From positions 1-45,196 of the forward strand of contig JAFXSR010000018.1 of assembly GCA_017525505.1 (NCBI GenBank): DNA of 45,196 bases, given 5' to 3'. The position numbers and the translations under genes were made by a program. Position 1 is the first letter of the stretch, and the number at the start of each line of letters is the position of its first letter. This DNA is from Bacteroidales bacterium (GTDB lineage: Bacteria > Bacteroidota > Bacteroidia > Bacteroidales > WCHB1-69). The notes under the pieces are model-generated. The model ran no database searches. It was not told where the DNA came from and was given only the letters and a program-made list of their open reading frames with translations. Positions 25,298 to 33,290 of this stretch are shown piece by piece.

Positions 25298-26215
25298 CTA
25301 GCATTGAAGATGCCGAATCTCTTCTTCTGTCAGACCTGTTGCTTCAGAAATTATTTCAATAGGAATCTTTTTTTTCAATAACTCGAAGGCAATTTTCCGA
25401 GCTTTGTTTGCCTCACCTCTTGCTTCACCCCTTGCTTCACCTTCGGCCAGTCCTTCTGCAAAGCCATCCTCCTTGGCTGCAACGCAGGCGTCCTGCACGT
25501 CCTCGTACTCCATTATGCTCTTTTTGTACTCATTCATCTCCGTTTCATTTAAGTTCGACATTCTGCATTCGTTCACAAACTCGAGGAATATTCCCGTCTC
25601 GCCCTTAACATCCGACTCCTTCATGACTCCAATATTTCGGATATAATAGGCCCATTTCTGACGAAAGTCCCCGAAATCCACCTCTGCCTTATCGCTTGCA
25701 AAGATACTCAAATCCACGAAAAAAAACATGATCTTCTCTGAAAAAATTTCATTGTCCTCGTTTTTCAGCATTACTCGTTGTAAAAACTCCCTTCCTCCCA
25801 TAATTTTAGCATCATGGTGTTCAAGAAAATTCAATGAAATGATATTAGGAAAGTTATACTCGCGGTCTCCTTTCCGCAGCTCGTTGCTCACCGCCCTACT
25901 TACGTAAGCTATGGCCCTGCGGCTGTAATAGGTTTGTCTGCCCCGCTGCATCTCAATGAGAAAACGTCTCTCTTCGCCTTCTTTGGCATAAACATCATAC
26001 GACACTTTCTTGTCGTTCGGCAGAATGCCCAATTGGTCTGTCGGGAGCAATACAAGATCTTTAATCTCGCCTATATAATCACCTAAAAAGGCGTTGAGCA
26101 TGGCCAACTGGATGTTCTTGTTTTGTGGAGTGCCGAAAACACGTTTGAAGGCGTAATCGACAAGCACATTCATGAAAGGTAAGGATTCTGATAAATTAGA
26201 CAAATTATTTCCCAT
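25298..26215 (-). CDS. Rpn/PD-(D/E)XK nuclease family protein (putative transposase class)
   Basis: The protein has 305 residues. The N-terminus FMNVLVDYAFKRVFGTPQNK and the core YDVYAKEGEERRFLIEMQRG give the D...E-x-Q nuclease motif of the Rpn (recombination-promoting nuclease, formerly transposase_31) family. It continues with YYSRRAIAYVSRAVSNEL and a helical C-terminal tail with the short repeat GEARGEARGEA, encoded by near-identical DNA units around 25400-25440, then ELLKKKIPIEIISEATGLTEEE. Family members cleave DNA and promote recA-independent recombination and spread between genomes. Minus strand, no close partner. It appears intact. Confidence 0.88.
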   Translation of the reverse strand: MGNNLSNLSESLPFMNVLVDYAFKRVFGTPQNKNIQLAMLNAFLGDYIGEIKDLVLLPTDQLGILPNDKKVSYDVYAKEGEERRFLIEMQRGRQTYYSRRAIAYVSRAVSNELRKGDREYNFPNIISLNFLEHHDAKIMGGREFLQRVMLKNEDNEIFSEKIMFFFVDLSIFASDKAEVDFGDFRQKWAYYIRNIGVMKESDVKGETGIFLEFVNECRMSNLNETEMNEYKKSIMEYEDVQDACVAAKEDGFAEGLAEGEARGEARGEANKARKIAFELLKKKIPIEIISEATGLTEEEIRHLQC

Positions 26216-26503
26216 AGCTATTGATTTTATTATTGATTTAAGATTTATTTAACTGAAAATTTACAGTATTATTTCCAGAAAATCAATAGCAAAATCACAT
26301 ATAATTTACTTAAATTCAATATTTTAAAAGATACGAAAACGATTCAGAAAGTTGCAAATTTTATGCAAAAAGTAGCAGAAATCTCGTGGTTTAAATTTTT
26401 GGCCAAAGTCCATGGTTTATGGATGGACCCGTAATTTTTGGAAGTTTTTTGATGGAAAAATGCATTTGGGGGAAGAAGTAAATCCAGCCTTAAAACCCAA
26501 ATC

Positions 26504-26651
26504 CGTTACAGTTACAGTTGTTACAATAAAAAAAAAGCGTTACACCACTCCTTATAAATATCTTATAACTAATTAATATATAGATAGATATATAAAAAAA
26601 TCAAAAATACACCCCCTCAAAAAAACATCTGTAACAACTGTAACTGTAACG
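26504..26651. repeat. 22-bp perfect inverted repeat around an AT-rich core
   Basis: The arm at 26504-26525, starting CGTTACAGTTACAG, is matched exactly by its reverse complement at 26630-26651. The 104-bp spacer is almost all A/T in the middle (26551-26610) and contains one more CGTTACA copy (26538-26544). The arms themselves are built from GTTACA units. No target-site duplication is obvious. It could be a small non-autonomous element, a regulatory iteron site or a replication-type element. Confidence 0.85.
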
Positions 26652-26760
26652 CCCGAGTCTCTCAAAGTTCAGCTAAAAAGCAGATTATCAAATTGTTTGT
26701 TTTCTCCGATTAATTCTGCAAATAAACGAATCAACCATCGCAAATTCTCAAAATTTTTAC

Positions 26761-26769
26761 TAACTTTGC
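26761..26769 (+). promoter_or_regulatory. -7 element TAACTTTGC for the acyltransferase pair
   Basis: A consensus match; the predicted leader to the ATG at 26821 is about 48 nt. Confidence 0.6.
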
Positions 26770-26820
26770 AAAGTGATTGTGAACCGTTGGAATACCCACA
26801 GTCACTTTGAAAAACAAGGT

Positions 26821-27693
26821 ATGTTAAAGAACGATTCATCAAAGGATTACTCATCATTTGGACCGGCGTACCGCAATTTCAAGGTCAGGGAAGGAGTATA
26901 TGTGCCCGAACCGACAGCGGAATTTCCGGGCGACAACCCATTCACAAGGATGACTCCTATTCGCGGAAAATGCAAAGACATTAAGTTTGACGACACTTAC
27001 ACTTATCTTGACAAATCGCCGAAATTCAGAATCCTGAACTTCCTCATCTATCTTGTCATCTGGTTTGTGGCTTCCCTGGTAATCCGTATCCGCTTTGGAC
27101 TTAAGATCGAAGGCCGTGAGAAAATACGCCAAAACCGCAAACTCATTGCCAACGGGGTTATGACCGTCTGCAATCATGTTCACCGATGGGATATGATCTG
27201 CGTGGCCTTGGCGATGCGCTACCGCAAAGCGTGGATTCCGATGTACGCCCAGGCTTTCAACGGCAAGGACGGATTCCTGATGAAAACCGTCGGTGGCATT
27301 GCCATACCTGAAAACCACAGCGGACTCAGGAAGTTTAACGAGGCAATGGATGAACTGCGCGCCGCCAAACAATGGATACACATCTTCCCTGAAAGCTGCA
27401 GCTGGTATTACTATGCGCCACTCAGACCTTTCAAAACCGGCGCTTTCAACATGGCCTACAAATATGCTCTCCCTGTTATACCCCTGATGATTTCGTTCCG
27501 ACCGCGCAGCGGATGGCGCAAACTCTTTGGCAAAGGCGCCCCTCTGCTTACCATTCATGTGGGAGACCCCATCGTGCCCAATCTCAGCACCCCTCGCAAA
27601 GAAGAGGCGGCGCGGATACGCGATTTGGCCCACCAGACTATGCTCAACATGGCCGGTATTGTTTCCAATCCATGGCCATCCAGTATTGATTGA
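26821..27693 (+). CDS. glsA: PlsC-like acyltransferase, probable glycine-lipid O-acyltransferase
   Basis: The 290-residue membrane-associated acyltransferase has one N-terminal hydrophobic segment (ILNFLIYLVIWFVASLVIRI), then the catalytic block CNHVHRWDM (an H-x4-D variant), the substrate-binding IHIFPES (variant of FPEG) and VIPLMISFRP. It is followed by a GNAT-type N-acyltransferase gene. In Bacteroides thetaiotaomicron the equivalent pair, glsA and glsB, makes glycine lipids (N-acyloxyacyl glycine), which affect stress tolerance and colonisation. By that parallel this gene would add the ester-linked fatty acid. The ATG at 26821 is chosen over the open frame to 26773 because it lies downstream of the promoter. 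The pairing supports the call; a general lysophospholipid acyltransferase is the alternative. Confidence 0.75.
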   Translation: MLKNDSSKDYSSFGPAYRNFKVREGVYVPEPTAEFPGDNPFTRMTPIRGKCKDIKFDDTYTYLDKSPKFRILNFLIYLVIWFVASLVIRIRFGLKIEGREKIRQNRKLIANGVMTVCNHVHRWDMICVALAMRYRKAWIPMYAQAFNGKDGFLMKTVGGIAIPENHSGLRKFNEAMDELRAAKQWIHIFPESCSWYYYAPLRPFKTGAFNMAYKYALPVIPLMISFRPRSGWRKLFGKGAPLLTIHVGDPIVPNLSTPRKEEAARIRDLAHQTMLNMAGIVSNPWPSSID

Positions 27694-27707
27694 TAACAAC
27701 TATCCCA

Positions 27708-28772
27708 ATGAAAGAAATAATTGCCCCTGTACCCGTTGAACTGCTCAAAGCGGAACTTACCAAATCCAAGAAGTTGGAGGATACAAACAAAGGCCATAAT
27801 GAGCTTTACATTGTCACTTGGCAGGACTCGCCCAATGTGGTTACAGAAGTGGGAAGGCTGCGCGAGATGACCTTTCGCGAGGCCGGTGGCTCTACTGGCA
27901 ATGCAGTGGATCTGGACGAGTACGACATGATGGAGAAACCCTACAAGCAGCTGATAGTCTGGGATCCGGACAGCGAGGCGATTGTGGCGGGTTATCGCTT
28001 TTTCTTCGGCTCAGACGCGGTGTTCGACGAAAAGGGCCAGCCAATGATGGCCAGCTCCCATCAGTTCCACTTCTCCCAGAAGTTTATCGACGACTACCTG
28101 CCCCATGTGCTGGAATTGGGACGCAACTTTGTGGCTCCGGCTTACCAAAGTTCCAAGAATGGCGCGAAATCCATTTTCGCCCTGGACAACCTCTGGGATG
28201 GATTGGTGGCCATTATCATGAAAAATCCGAACCTGCTCTATTTCTTCGGCAAGATTACCATATATCCTTCTTACGACCATCTTGTCAGGAATCTGATCTA
28301 TCATTTCCTTTGGAAGCATTTTGGCGATAAAGAAGAGCTTGTCCGCCCTTGGGAAGACCAAAACATAATGCCTGACTCAGACCCAGAGTTGATGAATCTG
28401 GTGGTGAACAAAGATAACGTGATGGAAGATTACAAACTGCTGAAGGCCGCAGCCAGAATGAGGGGTGTGAATATTCCGCCGAATATGACGGCCTACATTT
28501 CCATCACTTCCCAAATGCTGATGTTCGGCACGGCGGTGAACCGCCTGATGCACAACATTGAGGACACCTGTGTTCTGGTTCCGTTCGACACCATCTACCA
28601 GGAAAAAAAGTCACGTCACATAGGTGCGTTCCTCCGTTTTTCCAACGCAAGAAGACGTAGGAAAGAGACACAGAACGAATCCGAAATAGAAGATCAGATG
28701 ATAGAGAACTGGCTGGCAAAACGTTATCGCAAGGTAAAGCGTATGCTCAAGAAGGCCGGACGGAAATTGTAA
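27708..28772 (+). CDS. glsB: GNAT-type N-acyltransferase, probable glycine N-acyltransferase
   Basis: The 354-residue protein belongs to the OlsB-like hemolysin/acetyltransf_5 group that attaches a 3-hydroxy fatty acid from acyl-ACP to the amine of an amino acid. Visible blocks are GRLREMTFREAGGSTGNAVD, DEYDMMEKPYKQLIVWDP, AGYRFFFG, VLELGRNFVAPAYQ, AIFALDNLWDGL-like and KITIYPSY. The C-terminus is highly basic (RKVKRMLKKAGRKL), suited to membrane binding. It starts 14 bp after the O-acyltransferase and the two form an operon that ends at a strong terminator. The ornithine-lipid version (OlsB) is the alternative; in this phylum glycine is the known acceptor. Confidence 0.78.
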   Translation: MKEIIAPVPVELLKAELTKSKKLEDTNKGHNELYIVTWQDSPNVVTEVGRLREMTFREAGGSTGNAVDLDEYDMMEKPYKQLIVWDPDSEAIVAGYRFFFGSDAVFDEKGQPMMASSHQFHFSQKFIDDYLPHVLELGRNFVAPAYQSSKNGAKSIFALDNLWDGLVAIIMKNPNLLYFFGKITIYPSYDHLVRNLIYHFLWKHFGDKEELVRPWEDQNIMPDSDPELMNLVVNKDNVMEDYKLLKAAARMRGVNIPPNMTAYISITSQMLMFGTAVNRLMHNIEDTCVLVPFDTIYQEKKSRHIGAFLRFSNARRRRKETQNESEIEDQMIENWLAKRYRKVKRMLKKAGRKL

Positions 28773-28773
28773 C

Positions 28774-28816
28774 AAAAAAAAGGAGAAAATCTCGCGGAAG
28801 ATTTATCTCCTTTTTT
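28774..28816. terminator. Bidirectional terminator between glsB and tRNA-Ala
   Basis: AAAAAAGGAGA pairs with TCTCCTTTTTT, with an inner AAATCT/AGATTT stem and CGCGGA loop. It serves the plus-strand operon and the minus-strand tRNA alike. Confidence 0.85.
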
Positions 28817-28817
28817 G

Positions 28818-28890
28818 TGGAGAATATCGGATTCGAACCGACGACCCCTTGATTGCGAACCAAGTGCTCTACCAGCTGAGCTAATTCCCC
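28818..28890 (-). tRNA. tRNA-Ala (CGC)
   Basis: On the minus strand the cloverleaf has acceptor GGGGAAT/ATTCTCC with the third pair G-U, the G3:U70 identity mark of alanine tRNA. The D arm is AGCTCAGCTGGTAGAGC. The anticodon stem CTTGG/TCAAG encloses TTCGCAA, so the anticodon is CGC (plus strand 28855-28857). The T arm is GTCGG-TTCGAAT-CCGAT, discriminator A, no encoded CCA. Confidence 0.88.
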
Positions 28891-28927
28891 GTTTTTCACA
28901 CGCTCCTACCCTCTCGCGTTTCAGCCT

Positions 28928-28959
28928 GCAAAAATATAACATTTTTTCAACATGGCAAA
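28928..28959 (-). promoter_or_regulatory. Consensus promoter for tRNA-Ala
   Basis: On the minus strand TTTG (28959-28956), 19 nt, then TATTTTTGC (28936-28928): a full match to the phylum consensus. Confidence 0.75.
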
Positions 28960-29049
28960 ATCAAATTCAAGTCGTTATCAATCAAGAAAATCAGAACCTT
29001 CTATACGGATAAAGGCACGTTTCTGAATCCCTGCTATGGTAATTTTTAG

Positions 29050-29058
29050 TATTTTTGC
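29050..29058 (+). promoter_or_regulatory. -7 element TATTTTTGC for the small membrane protein
   Basis: A consensus match; the leader to the ATG at 29093 is about 31 nt. Confidence 0.6.
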
Positions 29059-29092
29059 ATCCAAAAACACACAATCACTAATCTGACACACT

Positions 29093-29380
29093 ATGACTGA
29101 ATTCAGTATCTGGGAAGTCCTGTTCCTCCTCTGTTTTGCGATAAGCTGGCCCGTATCTATTGCCAAATCACTGAAAACCAAAGTTGTAATTGGCAAAAGC
29201 CCCTTGTTCATGTCGCTGGTAGTGCTGGGCTATATCTTCGGAATCATACATAAGCTGCTCTATAGCAGGGACATTGTTATTTTTATGTATATATTCAACG
29301 CCACATTGGTATCCATCGATTTGTTCCTGTATTTCCTTTACATTGGAAAAAACCGGAAAGAAATGTTGCATCAGAAATAA
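29093..29380 (+). CDS. Small three-helix membrane protein, PQ-loop-like
   Basis: The 95-residue protein has three hydrophobic helices (VLFLLCFAISWPVSIAK, LFMSLVVLGYIFGIIHKLL, IVIFMYIFNATLVSIDLFLY). The pattern Trp-Pro, then Lys-Ser-Leu-Lys-Thr, then Lys-Ser-Pro before helix 2, and R-D-I-V before helix 3, resembles the SemiSWEET/PQ-loop and lipid-A synthase N-terminal (LAB_N) repeats. Half-sized PQ-loop proteins usually act as dimers. A promoter precedes it. Similarity is judged by eye and the substrate, if any, is unknown. Confidence 0.6.
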   Translation: MTEFSIWEVLFLLCFAISWPVSIAKSLKTKVVIGKSPLFMSLVVLGYIFGIIHKLLYSRDIVIFMYIFNATLVSIDLFLYFLYIGKNRKEMLHQK

Positions 29381-29434
29381 CCATTCATCAGTAAAACAAA
29401 TAATTAATCAAAATAACCCTTAAAAACAATCACC

Positions 29435-30229
29435 ATGGATTATACGAAAAAAATTAACACGCGCAAAACCATTATCTGGTCGCTTGTCGGCATTTTTGTC
29501 CTCAGTGTCGTTTTGTCATCCTTTTACGTCATCAAGTCCACCGAGAGAGGAGTACTGAGCACCTTCGGCAAGATATCGGAGACACCGGTTCCCGATGGTT
29601 TACATATCAAAATCCCTTTCATTCAGACCATTAACAAGGTGAATATCCAACAGAAAAAGTTCGACGGACACGAGAATTCCTATACCCGCGACGTACAGAC
29701 CTCAGAAGTGGAATACACCATCAACTATGATCTGGTAAATGCCAATGTGAGCAATCTGATCAAAAATATCGGCGAGAACTACCACGAACGCATTGTGGTG
29801 CCCTTTATCCGTTCGGCCATGAAGGAGGCTTTCGGTAACTTCAACGCCACACAGATTGTGGAAAACCGTGACGCCGTAAGACGTGAAATCGAAAACCGCC
29901 TGCGTGAGACCTTGAACAAGGACTACTTCACCAATGTCCAGTTCCAGCTGGTGGACATCGACTTTGACGACGCTTTCGAGAATGCCATCAAGGAGAAACA
30001 GGTGGCGGAGCAAAACGCGCTGAAAGCCAAAAACGTGACCATCCAGGTTGAGGAGCAGGCTAAGCAGACCAAAATCAAAGCCGAAGCAGAAGCCGAGGCC
30101 ATGCGTATCAAAGCCCATGCGTTGGAATCCAACCCCAAGCTGGTAAGCTACGAAGCCGTGCAGAAATGGGATGGCAAACTTCCCGAATACATGCTTGGCG
30201 ACGCAGTTCCTTTCATCAATCTGAAATAA
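29435..30229 (+). CDS. SPFH/prohibitin-family membrane protein
   Basis: The 264-residue protein has one N-terminal transmembrane helix (TIIWSLVGIFVLSVVLSSFY), then the SPFH core with STERGVLSTFGKISETPVPDGLHIKIPFI, the conserved start of this fold. The C-terminal half is a coiled coil rich in Ala, Glu and Lys (KQVAEQNALKAKNV to KAEAEAEAMRIKAHALE) as in prohibitin and HflC/HflK, which scaffold membrane microdomains or protease complexes. No stomatin-operon NfeD or FtsH partner is adjacent. Confidence 0.88.
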   Translation: MDYTKKINTRKTIIWSLVGIFVLSVVLSSFYVIKSTERGVLSTFGKISETPVPDGLHIKIPFIQTINKVNIQQKKFDGHENSYTRDVQTSEVEYTINYDLVNANVSNLIKNIGENYHERIVVPFIRSAMKEAFGNFNATQIVENRDAVRREIENRLRETLNKDYFTNVQFQLVDIDFDDAFENAIKEKQVAEQNALKAKNVTIQVEEQAKQTKIKAEAEAEAMRIKAHALESNPKLVSYEAVQKWDGKLPEYMLGDAVPFINLK

Positions 30230-30287
30230 AGCGGATATCACCGGAAAAAATGTTTGTCATCACTTCTTCTTTTTAATTATCGATTAT

Positions 30288-31481
30288 ATGGACATCACAC
30301 TTGACAATAACCAAGGACAAGCAATATTGACCATAACGGGACGTTTAGACACTTCCGTCATTCAACAGGCAACGGAAACCTGCGAACGGCTTTTGGCCGA
30401 GGCCGGGCCAATTAGCAACCTGGCCTGTCAGGTAGCCGGGCTGACATACATCTCCAGCTCAGGACTCCGGCTTTTGCTGCAACTGGCCAAGAAATACAAA
30501 GACTTCTGCATTTTGGAGGCACAACCCGACGTGTATCAGGTGTTTGATGTGACTGGCTTTACCAAAATGATGAAAGTGGAAAAAGCCTTGCGTACCCTGT
30601 GTGTGGATGGCTGCGATGTCATCGGCCGCGGCGGTGTAGGGGTGGTGTACCGACTGGATGACGACACCATCATCAAGGTTTTCCGCGAAGGCAGCACCAT
30701 CCAAGAAGTACAGAAAGAGATCAGCATGTCCAAAGAGGCATTTGTGTTGGGCATGCCCACCGCCATCTCTTTCGACGTGGTACGCGTCGGCAATTCATAC
30801 GGTTTGGTGTACGAATTGCTGAGAGCCGACACGCTGAGTTCCTGCATCAAGCGTGAGCCAGAACGCATGGATGAATTCGCCAGAAAATTTGCCATGCTTT
30901 TCCGCCAACTGCATGACATCCACGTTCCCCATGGGGGACAAATACCGGATGCCCTGAAACAAGAGGAAATAGCCATCCGCCATATCAGCCGCTATTTCGA
31001 CACCCCTTCCATTGACCTGCTGTTACAGATTTTGCATGCGATTCCTCAAGGTGACCGCCTGTTACACTGCGACTTGCAAACCAAAAACGCCATGGTACAA
31101 GACGGCGAACTGATGCTGATAGATATGGGTGAGGTTGGATATGGCCATCCCATGCTGGATCTCGGTCATGCCTATTCCGCCTTGGTGAGTTTGCTGGGTG
31201 ACTACGAAACCATTATAGGCATGCCGTACGAATACGGCCAACAGCTGTGGCAGAAATTTATGCATTATTATTTTGAAGGTGAAAGCGAAGAAATGATTGC
31301 CCACCGGGAAGAACAGCTTAATGCCGTGAGCTGCATCCGCAACTTCAGCTGGCTTTCACTGTCGGACTCCTTTCCCGAATCCATTATCTGGGAATGCCAG
31401 CAAGCCTTTGGCGAACGCGTCACCAAACGCAAAGACCACCTCCTCCGGGTTTGCAGCACCTTCAACGATTGGAAGATTTAA
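30288..31481 (+). CDS. STAS domain fused to an aminoglycoside-phosphotransferase-like kinase
   Basis: The protein has 397 residues. Residues 1-100 form a STAS (anti-anti-sigma) domain: MDITLDNNQGQAILTITGRL and AGLTYISSSGLRLLLQLAKK, with Ser at the usual phosphorylation position. Residues 108-390 form a kinase-like domain: glycine loop VIGRGGVGVVYRL, lysine in TIIKVF, catalytic loop HCDLQTKNAM (HxD with Asn), and LIDMGEVGYG in place of DFG. This resembles the APH-like paralogous family first defined in Fibrobacter (TIGR02172). It could phosphorylate a small molecule or act in a partner-switching signalling route with its own STAS domain. It follows the SPFH gene by 58 bp. Confidence 0.85.
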   Translation: MDITLDNNQGQAILTITGRLDTSVIQQATETCERLLAEAGPISNLACQVAGLTYISSSGLRLLLQLAKKYKDFCILEAQPDVYQVFDVTGFTKMMKVEKALRTLCVDGCDVIGRGGVGVVYRLDDDTIIKVFREGSTIQEVQKEISMSKEAFVLGMPTAISFDVVRVGNSYGLVYELLRADTLSSCIKREPERMDEFARKFAMLFRQLHDIHVPHGGQIPDALKQEEIAIRHISRYFDTPSIDLLLQILHAIPQGDRLLHCDLQTKNAMVQDGELMLIDMGEVGYGHPMLDLGHAYSALVSLLGDYETIIGMPYEYGQQLWQKFMHYYFEGESEEMIAHREEQLNAVSCIRNFSWLSLSDSFPESIIWECQQAFGERVTKRKDHLLRVCSTFNDWKI

Positions 31482-31503
31482 GAGATCCAACATCCCTCCC
31501 CCT

Positions 31504-31580
31504 CTTCTAACCTTCTCACCTTCTAACCTTCTAACCTTCTAACCGTGTAACCTATAAACTATTAACTGTCAATTATCAAC
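31504..31580. repeat. Octamer CTTCTAAC array followed by heptamers, between convergent genes
   Basis: Five CTTCTAAC-type units (31504-31543) and two degenerate ones are followed by heptamers of the TTATCAA/CTGTCAA type, which run into the 3' end of the thioredoxin-like gene and encode its last residues. Confidence 0.8.
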
Positions 31581-32075
31581 CGCCTTCGGTGTCCAATTCC
31601 TGAAAAACCTCAGCACCTTGTCTCGATTATACCCCCTGCCCTCTTCCAGGAAACTGGAGTCCTGGATATGGATTACCTTGCCCTTCTCGTTCAGAATCAC
31701 AAACACGGGATAGCCGAAACGGGCCGGATTGCCCAAGCGCTTCAACATGGCAGCAGACTGCTGTGCCTTGGCGGCATCGCCCGACTGCCGGGGATTGTAG
31801 TTCACATGGATATAAACGAAATTCTCCTCTATCACCTGCATAATAGTGCTGTCCTTGCTGACGAAATCCGCAAATAGCAGGCACCAAGGGCACCAGTTGC
31901 CTCCCACCTGACACACTACAAACTTCCCCTCAGATTTGGCGGTCGCCAAAGCTTTGTCAATCTGCTCATTAGGATTAATCTCCTCGTTATAAACCCGTTT
32001 GATAGCCTCTTGCGCATGAACACTCCCCATGAGAGCGATGAGCAAGACAATAACAGAAATGATGTTCTTTTTCAT
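31569..32075 (-). CDS. Exported thioredoxin-like protein
   Basis: The 168-residue protein has a signal peptide (MKKNIISVIVLLIALMGSVHA) and then a thioredoxin fold with the active site GGNWCPWC and the cis-Pro region FGYPVFVILNEKGKVIH. It is related to the DUF255/thioredoxin_7 disulfide reductases. It starts 3 bp past the queA stop codon and so belongs to the dsrC-led run. The last codons, Val-Asp-Asn-stop, lie in a heptamer repeat. Likely a periplasmic reductant or disulfide-handling protein. Confidence 0.85.
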   Translation of the reverse strand: MKKNIISVIVLLIALMGSVHAQEAIKRVYNEEINPNEQIDKALATAKSEGKFVVCQVGGNWCPWCLLFADFVSKDSTIMQVIEENFVYIHVNYNPRQSGDAAKAQQSAAMLKRLGNPARFGYPVFVILNEKGKVIHIQDSSFLEEGRGYNRDKVLRFFRNWTPKAVDN

Positions 32076-32078
32076 ACT

Positions 32079-33290
32079 TTACAAATATAAATTTGAATCC
32101 CCGAAACTTAGGAAACGATAGCCATGGTTCAGGGCATGGGCATACACATTCTTCCACTTATCACCTAAGAATGAAGATATTAACAACAACAGGGTGCTTT
32201 TGGGCTGATGGAAATTGGTGATGATAGCCTGGGTGATTTTCCGCTGATAACCGGGGACAATCATCAGCCGGGTAGCGGCATACAAGGTACTGAGGCCATG
32301 CTGCTCCATATATTGTTGAATCTCCCTTAATGCCACAATAGTGTCCACCTTCGTGAGTTCCGCATCCTCGTAAGCCTCCCATTGTTCCACCTCAAAAGGC
32401 ACCGGTCGGTTCAGTTTCAGTTTGGCACCAATCAGGTATAAAGACTCCAAGGTGCGGGCCACCGTAGTTCCCACGGCAACAACCTTTCTTCTATCCTCCA
32501 AAAGACTATCAACAAACGACTTGCTGATAACAATCTGTTCCCGGTGCATGTAATGGTCACCAATACACTCACAAGATACTGGCTTGAAAGTGCCGGCACC
32601 CACATGCAAAGTCACATAATCCGTAGGAATACCTTTATCGTTCAAGGCTTTGATCACCTTATCCGAGAAATGCAGCCCGGCAGTCGGGGCGGCCACAGAG
32701 CCGTCGTAGCGGGCATAAACCGTCTGGTAACGTTGCTCGTCATCTTTCTCGGCGGCACGCTTGATGTACGGCGGAAGCGGCATCTTGCCGTACTGTTCCA
32801 ACCATTCTGACAGGGTGATGGACTCATCCGGCCATGAAAAAGTTACCTCGAAAGCACCGTCCTTGCATTCGCCTTTGGTGGCAGTAATCACAAGCGTTTT
32901 GTCTTCAAAAACCACAGGGAAACTCAGCGGTTGCTTCCAGCGCTTGGCATTGCCCACCAAACATTTCCACACCACAGGCCCCGTCTGGCTGAAAGCCTTG
33001 GCAATCTCGGTAGTTGGCTGCAGGGGTTCCAGACAAAAAATCTCGATGGCGGCCCCCGTGGCATTGTGAACCAGCAAACGGGCATGAATCACCTTCGAGT
33101 CATTGAAAATCAGTCGATAATCCGAAGTAAGAAATTCCGGCAAATCCGAGAAACAGACATCAGTAATCTGCCCGTCACGGTAAACCAACAATTTAGACTG
33201 ATCTCGCTGGCTGACAGGGAAAAAGGCGATTCTCTCCTCTGGCAGTTCATAGTCGAAATCTGCAATCCGAATATTTTTCTCTTTAATCAT
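32079..33290 (-). CDS. queA: S-adenosylmethionine:tRNA ribosyltransferase-isomerase
   Basis: This 403-residue enzyme transfers the ribosyl part of SAM to preQ1 in tRNA to make epoxyqueuosine. Family blocks are IRIADFDYELPEERIAFFP, SKLLVYRDG, IFNDSKVIHARLL, PLPPYIKR, RYQTVYARYDGSVAAPTAGLHF (the family's YQTVYA...GSVAAPTAGLHF signature) and TDYVTLHVGAGTFKPV. The ATG at 33290 overlaps the stop codon of the membrane gene upstream by one base (TAATG), so the longer open frame to 33314 is not used. Its position behind dsrC is unusual. Confidence 0.93.
   Translation of the reverse strand: MIKEKNIRIADFDYELPEERIAFFPVSQRDQSKLLVYRDGQITDVCFSDLPEFLTSDYRLIFNDSKVIHARLLVHNATGAAIEIFCLEPLQPTTEIAKAFSQTGPVVWKCLVGNAKRWKQPLSFPVVFEDKTLVITATKGECKDGAFEVTFSWPDESITLSEWLEQYGKMPLPPYIKRAAEKDDEQRYQTVYARYDGSVAAPTAGLHFSDKVIKALNDKGIPTDYVTLHVGAGTFKPVSCECIGDHYMHREQIVISKSFVDSLLEDRRKVVAVGTTVARTLESLYLIGAKLKLNRPVPFEVEQWEAYEDAELTKVDTIVALREIQQYMEQHGLSTLYAATRLMIVPGYQRKITQAIITNFHQPKSTLLLLISSFLGDKWKNVYAHALNHGYRFLSFGDSNLYL

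Larger units (their letters stand above)
26216..26820. other. 605-bp AT-rich intergenic region with long inverted repeat and gls promoter
   Basis: I see no gene here. The region is strongly AT-rich, more than its neighbours. It holds the 22-bp inverted repeat (26504-26651) and, at the right end, the promoter of the acyltransferase operon. The part from 26216 to 26500 shows no recognisable structure. Confidence 0.6.

Noticed and set aside
25400..25445. Short direct repeats considered as a CRISPR-like array
   Set aside because: They are in-frame codons for the GEARGEA tail of the Rpn protein, with no spacers.
24881..26820. Genomic island with duplicated tRNA-Glu 3' end as attachment site
   Set aside because: No second copy of the tRNA 3' end was found in the window and no integrase is present.
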